Assembly (NCBI GenBank): GCA_040901445.1
Contig: JBBDYQ010000002.1
Coordinates: 124,001-188,000, forward strand
From: Thermoleophilaceae bacterium
GTDB lineage: Bacteria > Actinomycetota > Thermoleophilia > Solirubrobacterales > Thermoleophilaceae
Direction: 5' to 3'
DNA: 64,000 nucleotides
Shown here: positions 59,514-64,000 of the stretch, piece after piece
Layout of the letters: each line of letters starts with the position of its first letter
Numbering within the stretch: position 1 is the stretch's first letter
Translations under genes and position numbers: made by a program
Notes under the pieces: generated by a model
Database searches by the model: none
What the model was told of the DNA's origin: nothing
The model's input: only the letters and a program-made list of their open reading frames with translations

Positions 59514-59526
59514 CCCGGCGCTACGC
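59508..59526. terminator. Hairpin spanning two convergent stop codons
   Basis: GCGTAGC (59508-59514) and GCTACGC (59520-59526) around CCGGC. Each arm contains the stop codon of one of the two convergent genes. Confidence 0.5.
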
Positions 59527-60435
59527 AGCAGCGGCAAGCCCTATGACCTTCAGCCGCCGGTCCAGCGCCTTCATCGCGAACGCACGCGTCTCGTCCAGCG
59601 AGACGCCGAACAGCTCGGTCTCGCCCTCGACGTACCAGGGCGGCTGGAGCACGCCGTCGGCCGCCGGGCCGCACTCCACTAGCGTCCGCTGGATGGCCTC
59701 GCCGTAGCGCGGGTCCTGCTGGGCCATCTCGCGCAGGAAGCGCGCGCCGAAGGCCACGTGACGGTGCTCGTCGCGGGCCACGTTGTTGAACCCCTCGACG
59801 AAGCCGGGCAGCGTGCCCACGTCCTCGTTGTAGCTGATGATGAAGTGCTGGCCGGTGAGCGCGAGCATGCCCTCGATGATCATGTGGTAGAGCGTGACGG
59901 CCTCCACCAGCGTCTCGGTGTCCTCCGGCTCGGCCGCCAGCCGGTCCACCCGCTTGGAGAGCATGTCGTCGAAGAGAACGTTGAAGTTGTCGTTGAGGTG
60001 CGCGCTGGTCTCGGCGAGGCGTTCCTGGAGGCTGTCGGACTCCAGCACGCCGACCTCCTCGTAGAAGCGGTTGAAGAAGGCCACGTGGCGCGCCTCGTCG
60101 GCGATCTGGGTGCAGAGGAAGATCCGCTGCTCCTCCGTGGGCGCCGCGCGCATCATCGGCCCCAGCTCCTCGGCCACGCGCTGCTCGCCGATGAAGAACG
60201 ACGAGAGGCCGTACATGCGCTGGTAGCGCTCCTCCTCGGGGATGCGCTCGTGCCAGTCGATCCGGTCCTGGCTGAAGTCGATGTCCTGCACGCGCCACTG
60301 CTGGCGCTCCCAGAGCGAGTACAGCTCGCCGTATGAGAGAAGCTGAGCCTCACCGCGATCGGCCGACTCCATCACGGCCGGGTCGCTGGTGGCCTGGAAG
60401 TCGTCGCGCTGGGTGCGCGCGGTGGCGTCGGACAT
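59521..60435 (-). CDS. Ribonucleotide-reductase R2-like diiron protein
   Basis: A 304-residue ferritin-like protein of the R2 family. Metal-ligand motifs in order are FFIGEQRVAEELG, IADEARHVAFFNRFYEE, YHMIIEGMLALTGQH and VARDEHRHVAFGARF, giving the Glu, E-x-x-H, Glu, Glu, E-x-x-H pattern. It is shorter than class Ia R2, no nrdA lies nearby, and it resembles the R2-like ligand-binding oxidases (R2lox) with an Mn/Fe site. The tyrosine equivalent cannot be placed by eye. AAGGAGGC precedes ATG 60435. A 24-bp palindrome overlaps its -35 region. Confidence 0.8.
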   Translation of the reverse strand: MSDATARTQRDDFQATSDPAVMESADRGEAQLLSYGELYSLWERQQWRVQDIDFSQDRIDWHERIPEEERYQRMYGLSSFFIGEQRVAEELGPMMRAAPTEEQRIFLCTQIADEARHVAFFNRFYEEVGVLESDSLQERLAETSAHLNDNFNVLFDDMLSKRVDRLAAEPEDTETLVEAVTLYHMIIEGMLALTGQHFIISYNEDVGTLPGFVEGFNNVARDEHRHVAFGARFLREMAQQDPRYGEAIQRTLVECGPAADGVLQPPWYVEGETELFGVSLDETRAFAMKALDRRLKVIGLAAAA

Positions 60436-60482
60436 GGGCTGCGTGCCTCCTTCTCGCGGCAGGGACTCTCCTCGGGACGGCT

Positions 60483-60518
60483 ACCCTAGCGCGATACTGG
60501 CTGGCCGGCCAATCAGTA
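60483..60518 (-). promoter_or_regulatory. Promoter and 24-bp palindromic operator of R2-like gene
   Basis: Minus-strand -10 TAGGGT at 60488-60483, predicted start 60476. TACTG-GC-TGGCC|GGCCA-AT-CAGTA at 60495-60518 is palindromic except for the two GC/AT positions and covers the -35 place, as a TetR-type repressor site would. Confidence 0.5.
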
Positions 60519-60520
60519 CC

Positions 60521-61009
60521 TCAGGGGCCCGCCTCGTCCGATGCCACGACCGTCGCGGTGCTGTCGGTGTTGCGCTCCTCGATCTCGATCTTCTGGCCGG
60601 GGCGCAGGCCGTCGATGTCGAAATCGGCCTCGGTCGTGCCGTTGGCGCCGCCGCCCTCGGCGGGCGCCGTGTAGCTGAGGTTGTACTCCGTGCCGTCGGT
60701 GGAGCGGATGACGAGCACCACAGCGATGAACGGTGCCACCTGCACCTCGGTGGGCGACAGGCCCTCCTCGCTGAAGTCGATCACGACCTCGGAGCGCGCG
60801 GGCTCCTCGTCGCCGGCGCCGCCCGGCTGGTCCTCGGGCGAGGTGGCCTCGTCCGAGTCCGTGCCGGGGATCTCGGCCGTCTGGACGCGATCCGTCGTGA
60901 CTACGGGGGCGGTGGCGACGTCCGGGTCACCGCTCTCCTCGTCGTCGCCGCAGCCGGCAATCAGGAGCATGAGCGCGCAAGCGCAAACGCCGCCAAACGT
61001 TCTAATCAA
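60521..61009 (-). CDS. Lipoprotein of unknown function
   Basis: A 162-residue protein beginning at TTG 61009, with GGAAGG 9 bp upstream. The signal peptide ends LLIAGC, a lipobox. An acidic Ser/Thr/Pro linker (residues 23-70) precedes a beta-rich domain (EVVIDFSEEGLSPTEVQVAP, then VVLVIRSTDGTEYNLSYTAP) with the look of a cupredoxin-like fold but no copper ligands. It is anchored on the outer face of the membrane. Confidence 0.7.
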   Translation of the reverse strand: MIRTFGGVCACALMLLIAGCGDDEESGDPDVATAPVVTTDRVQTAEIPGTDSDEATSPEDQPGGAGDEEPARSEVVIDFSEEGLSPTEVQVAPFIAVVLVIRSTDGTEYNLSYTAPAEGGGANGTTEADFDIDGLRPGQKIEIEERNTDSTATVVASDEAGP

Positions 61010-61050
61010 TGAGATCGCCTTCCGTGCCGATTACAGGGATGTGACTCGCC

Positions 61051-61248
61051 ATGAACACGAGACCATGGACGAAAGGTAATCGCTTCCTCGCCTACGACCC
61101 CGTGCGGCGCCGCGTTTGGATCGCGGGCCAGCGGGTGCACCACGGCCTGACGGGAGCGCTGCTCGCCGTCTGCGGCACCGTGCTCATGCTGCACGACCTC
61201 AAGGACCGCTCGATGTGGTTCGAACGGGGTCCCGGGCGCCAGCGGTGA
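61051..61248 (+). CDS. Small conserved-looking membrane protein
   Basis: A 65-residue protein with a basic N-terminal half (DPVRRRVWIAGQRVHHG), one hydrophobic helix (LTGALLAVCGTVLMLHDL) and a short charged tail. It resembles small actinobacterial proteins of unknown function. Its end overlaps the convergent O-antigen-ligase gene by 50 bp. Confidence 0.5.
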   Translation: MNTRPWTKGNRFLAYDPVRRRVWIAGQRVHHGLTGALLAVCGTVLMLHDLKDRSMWFERGPGRQR

Positions 61249-62344
61249 CCGCCGCCGCGAGGGCGGCCACGATCCAGAAGGCGATGGCCACGCGGTCCAC
61301 GTTGGCCGGATGGTCGAGCAGGCTGAAGCCGGTGAAGCCCACGAGCGCCACGAGCGCCGCCCGCGCCAGCGGGTCGCCGCGCAGCGAGGCGCGCAGGGAG
61401 CGCCACAGCAGCGCCCCGAGGATCCAGATCCAGGCGATCAGGGCGAGCGGGCCCGCCTCCGCCCACCAGTTCAGGAACAGGTTGTGCGCGTGGCGCGTGT
61501 TGGCGCGTGGGTCGTTGGCCCTCAGCGCGTCGCCAACACGGCCGAGCCCGATGCCGTAGACCGGGTTGTCGGTGGCGATCGTCACCGTGTCCTTCCACTC
61601 CTGCGTGCGGCCGTAGCCCGCGCCCGCCTCCGAGCCGCAGGCGGCGAAGAGGAAGGTGGAGCCGATGGCCAGAGCCGCCCCCACGCCGGCGATCGCCCAC
61701 TTGTGGCGCATGCCGGACACGACGGCCGCCACACCGAGCGCCGCGAGCCCGAAGAAGATCGCCGAGCGCGAATAGGTGAGCGCCAGCCCCGCGTAGCCGA
61801 GCCCGACCGCCAGGCCCATCACCAGCCGCAGCTGGAAGCCCGCCCCCAGGCCCGCCACCGCCACCGCGCCGAGCGGCGCCAGCAGCAGCAGGTGCCCGGC
61901 GAGCAGGTTGGGGTTGGAGAAGGTGCCGGTGGCACGGGTGATCGTGCCGCCGGGGATGACCGGCGGCGGCGCGGTCACGGGCTCGCAGCCGTCGCGGTAG
62001 AAGCCGGTGGCCTCGCCCTGGCTGATCTGGGCGATGCCTGCCAGCGCCGACAGCGCCATCGCCACGAGCGCCACGGCCACCAGCGCACGGCGGCCGTCGG
62101 GCCGCGCCCGGGCAACGGCGAACGCGAGATAGAAGAGCGCCACGCTCTCCACCAGGAAGCGGTAGCGCGGCTCGGTGCCCCACTTGACCGTGGTCACCAG
62201 GCCGGCCACCAGCAGCAGCACGAGCGGGATCTCGAGCCTCGTGCGGAAGAGCTCGCCGCGGGCGCCCTCGGTGAGGAGCAGCGCCGCGAGCCCCAGCAGG
62301 ATCAGCAGCCGGGAGAGGGTGAGCTCGACCGGCCCGATGCCCAC
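61199..62344 (-). CDS. O-antigen-ligase-like (Wzy_C) membrane protein
   Basis: A 381-residue polytopic protein with about ten transmembrane helices and the Wzy_C/WaaL-like block GTFSNPNLLAGHLLLLAPLGA and VYGIGLG...HAHNLFLNWWAEAGPLALIAW. Such proteins ligate or polymerise surface glycans. GTG 62344 is the first standard start, but the same frame continues upstream for 34 codons with another hydrophobic helix (ALPLLVVAVLLLGTGADI) to a CTG at 62446 that overlaps the preceding gene. The true start may therefore be CTG. No glycosyltransferases are near. Confidence 0.75.
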   Translation of the reverse strand: MGIGPVELTLSRLLILLGLAALLLTEGARGELFRTRLEIPLVLLLVAGLVTTVKWGTEPRYRFLVESVALFYLAFAVARARPDGRRALVAVALVAMALSALAGIAQISQGEATGFYRDGCEPVTAPPPVIPGGTITRATGTFSNPNLLAGHLLLLAPLGAVAVAGLGAGFQLRLVMGLAVGLGYAGLALTYSRSAIFFGLAALGVAAVVSGMRHKWAIAGVGAALAIGSTFLFAACGSEAGAGYGRTQEWKDTVTIATDNPVYGIGLGRVGDALRANDPRANTRHAHNLFLNWWAEAGPLALIAWIWILGALLWRSLRASLRGDPLARAALVALVGFTGFSLLDHPANVDRVAIAFWIVAALAAAVTAGARDPVRTTSSGP

Positions 62345-62438
62345 GATCGAGTCGTGGGGCAGGATGTCCGCCCCGGTGCCGAGCAGGAGAACGGCGACGA
62401 CGAGCAGCGGCAGCGCCGCCGCGCCCCTGCGGAAGGCG

Positions 62439-63116
62439 TCAGACAGTGTGGGTGCCGCCGGGATCGAGGACCACGACCTGCGACGACGTCTTCGACTCCA
62501 CTTCGGTCCTGAACGCCTGCGCGTCCGTCTCGATGGGCGGGAAGGTGTCGTAGTGGCAGGGGATCACGGTCTTGGCCCCCACCAGCTCGGCGGCGGCCAC
62601 GGCGTCGTGGCGGTCCATCGTGTAGTGACCGCCGATGCACATGAGCGCCACGTCGATGTCGTCGCGCCTGGCGGGCAGCGCGAGATCGGAGAAGAGGGCG
62701 GTGTCGCCCAGGTGGTAGACGACCTTGCCGCCCAGGCCGATGACCATGCCGGCCGGCGTGTTGACGGTGCCGCCCGGGGTCGTCGAGGTGTGCCAGGCCG
62801 GTGTGAGTCGCACCCAGACGCCGTCGAACTCGACCGTGCCGCCGATGTTGGGGTCGGAGACGTTCTCAACACCGGCGTCGGACAGCTCGTTGGCCACCTC
62901 CACGATGGCCACCACCTGCGCGCCGGTGCGCTTGGCGATGTCGGCCACGTCGCCGATGTGGTCGGCGTGGCCGTGGGTTAGGAAGATGTGGGTGGGGTCG
63001 AGGTCCGACGCCGCGGCGGCGGCCTTGGGGTTCCCGGTGAGGAACGGGTCGATCAGGACGCGCGTGTCGCCGTCGGTCAGCTCGAAGCAGGCGTGGCCGA
63101 GAAAGCGGATGTCCAT
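62439..63116 (-). CDS. UPF0173 MBL-fold metal-dependent hydrolase
   Basis: A 225-residue protein with MDIRFLGHACFELTDGDTRVLIDPFLTGNP, FLTHGHADHIGD (H-x-H-x-D-H zinc site), TPAWHTS, YHLGDTALFSDL and IPCHYDTFPP. This is the UPF0173/YtkL pattern in full. ATG 63116 has GGGAGGA upstream. It is the middle gene of a three-gene minus-strand operon. Its substrate is unknown. Confidence 0.88.
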   Translation of the reverse strand: MDIRFLGHACFELTDGDTRVLIDPFLTGNPKAAAAASDLDPTHIFLTHGHADHIGDVADIAKRTGAQVVAIVEVANELSDAGVENVSDPNIGGTVEFDGVWVRLTPAWHTSTTPGGTVNTPAGMVIGLGGKVVYHLGDTALFSDLALPARRDDIDVALMCIGGHYTMDRHDAVAAAELVGAKTVIPCHYDTFPPIETDAQAFRTEVESKTSSQVVVLDPGGTHTV

Positions 63117-63118
63117 GT

Positions 63119-63451
63119 CTAGTCCTCCCTTTCGTCCTTCGTGTCGAGTTCCCTGGCGAGCTCCCAGCCCACCGCCACGCCAACCAGCATTCCCATGCGC
63201 GTCTCCTCCGCGAGCAGCGTGCGCACCGCGGCGAGGCGCTCCTGCTCATCCGGCTCGGCGAGGGCCTGGCGCACGAGCGACTCGTGCGCGCCCTCGAAGT
63301 AGCCCCCCTCCTTCAGCGCCTGGATGAGCACGTGCTGGAGCTCCGGCGCCTTGGCGGCCACCCGCGCCTCCGCGTCGCGGAAGCGCTCGGGCTCCGTCAG
63401 CGCCCGGAGCGCGGCGTCGATCTCCTCGTCGCTGTACTCCCGGCCGGGCAC
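63119..63451 (-). CDS. Small hypothetical protein, divergent to selD
   Basis: A 110-residue soluble helical protein: VPGREYSDEEIDAALRALTE, AKAPELQHVLIQALKEGGYFEGAHES, then LVRQALAEPDEQERLAAVRTLLAEETR and a mildly hydrophobic MGMLVGVAVGWELARE. No family is recognised. A GTG at 63478 would extend it by nine codons into selD. I prefer GTG 63451, because the -10 box TATCAT (63465-63460) predicts a start at 63453. Confidence 0.6.
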   Translation of the reverse strand: MPGREYSDEEIDAALRALTEPERFRDAEARVAAKAPELQHVLIQALKEGGYFEGAHESLVRQALAEPDEQERLAAVRTLLAEETRMGMLVGVAVGWELARELDTKDERED

Positions 63452-63458
63452 CGTCGGG

Positions 63459-63465
63459 GATGATA
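63459..63465. promoter_or_regulatory. Overlapping divergent -10 boxes (selD / small gene)
   Basis: Plus GATGAT (63459-63464) predicts 63471, the first base of selD. Minus TATCAT (63465-63460) predicts 63453, two bases before GTG 63451. The boxes lie on the same base pairs. Confidence 0.45.
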
Positions 63466-63470
63466 GGTCG

Positions 63471-64000
63471 ATGGCCACGGTGAGGCTCACGGAGCTCTCC
63501 CACGGGGCGGGCTGCGCATGCAAGCTCGACCCCGGCGCGCTCTCCTCCCTGCTCGCGGGCCTCCCGCGATCCAGTGACCCCGACCTGCTGGTGGGCTTCG
63601 ACACCTCCGACGACGCGGCCGTCTACCGCGTCTCCGACGAGCTCGCGATCGTCACGACCACCGACTTCTTCACCCCGATCGTGGACGACCCCTACGACTT
63701 CGGGCGCATCGCGGCTGCCAACGCGCTATCCGACGTCTACGCGATGGGCGGCAGGCCGCTGACCGCGCTCAACCTCGTGGCGTGGTCGCTCGCGGAGCTC
63801 GGCGCCGAGCCGCTGGGCGAGGTGCTGCGTGGTGGCGCCGAGGTGGCGGCCACGGCCGGGGTGGCGATTGCCGGCGGTCACTCCATCGACGACCGCGAGC
63901 CCAAGTACGGGTTGGCCGTGACGGGGGTGGTGCACCCGGAGCGGGTGGTGCGCAACTCCGGTGGCTCGCCCGGGGATGAGCTGTGGTTGACCAAGCCGGT
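63471..64000 (+). CDS. selD: Selenide, water dikinase SelD, 3' end cut off
   Basis: 176 residues are visible before the window ends. The N-terminus RLTELSHGAGCACKLDP carries the SelD active-site loop: C15 and K18 correspond to Cys17 and Lys20 of E. coli SelD. DDAAVYRVSDELAIVTTTDFFTPIVDDPYDFGRIAAANALSDVYAMGG and GVAIAGGHSIDDREPKYGLAVTG are the ATP and metal-binding segments of the SelD/ThiL/PurM superfamily. It makes selenophosphate from selenide and ATP for selenocysteine synthesis, which fits the in-frame TGA gene at 33727. selA and selB may lie beyond the edge. Confidence 0.9.
   Translation, partial: MATVRLTELSHGAGCACKLDPGALSSLLAGLPRSSDPDLLVGFDTSDDAAVYRVSDELAIVTTTDFFTPIVDDPYDFGRIAAANALSDVYAMGGRPLTALNLVAWSLAELGAEPLGEVLRGGAEVAATAGVAIAGGHSIDDREPKYGLAVTGVVHPERVVRNSGGSPGDELWLTKP

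Overview
The window is about 64 kb of very GC-rich actinobacterial chromosome. The best fit is the class Thermoleophilia (Solirubrobacterales-like), inferred from a six-gene mce block without yrbE genes, ECF sigma factors fused to long tails, many LuxR-TPR and VOC proteins, and compact genes with four-base ATGA overlaps. There is no rRNA, insertion sequence, phage or CRISPR array; two tRNAs are present (fMet and Leu-TAA).

Left part (1-24.8 kb). A cut-off DUF4393 gene and a secreted PHP hydrolase are followed by a desaturase / ferredoxin-reductase pair divergent from a TetR regulator. Then come an SDR / flavin monooxygenase pair divergent from an amine oxidase, and small VOC, GIY-YIG and membrane genes. 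A SoxR regulator faces a luciferase-domain / MBL operon through a well-formed SoxR-type promoter. Next are an ECF sigma factor with its DGPF (YCII) partner, a LuxR-TPR regulator with an FAD monooxygenase, a hydrolase, a methyltransferase, a WYL regulator with a tandem VOC protein, and a large secreted M19-like amidohydrolase. Three gene remnants (PPOX, SRPBCC, NTF2-like) lie here.

Central cassette (24.8-31.2 kb). This is the most striking locus. Two 50-residue acidic peptides share a leader of the form DLEPDEE-x-SA-x-VKGG and end in very short cores (8 and 10 residues). They flank a methyltransferase with a winged-helix C-terminus, a SurA/parvulin-like protein and a 1051-residue C39-peptidase ABC exporter carrying two cyclic-nucleotide-binding domains. 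Both peptide genes have the same promoter (TTGACA-17-GATGAT). It looks like an undescribed double-glycine peptide maturation and export system.

Middle part (31.2-43.7 kb). A second ECF/DGPF pair, a small hypothetical gene, tRNA-fMet and a peroxiredoxin-like gene with an in-frame TGA at the redox position are found here. The last is a selenoprotein (U-x-x-C), and a selD gene at the right edge of the window supports this. Then follow ppx/gppA with a G-rich upstream tract, an unidentified structured RNA with a strong terminator, a ThDP enzyme divergent from a dehalogenase-like hydrolase, a 56-residue acidic ORF, and an operon of a class III nucleotidyl cyclase, a PP2C phosphatase and a secreted NHL/TSP3 protein.

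Right part (43.7-64 kb). Six overlapping mce genes lie divergent to a YihY-family gene. They are followed by a DM13 protein, tRNA-Leu, an ECF sigma factor with zinc finger and long acidic tail, CsaA, a second LuxR-TPR regulator next to a methyltransferase, an R2-like diiron protein behind a 24-bp palindrome, a lipoprotein, an O-antigen-ligase-like protein, a UPF0173 hydrolase, a small gene and selD.

A recurrent theme is leaderless transcription. At least a dozen genes without a Shine-Dalgarno sequence carry a TANNNT -10 hexamer ending about seven bases before the start codon. I used this to choose starts.
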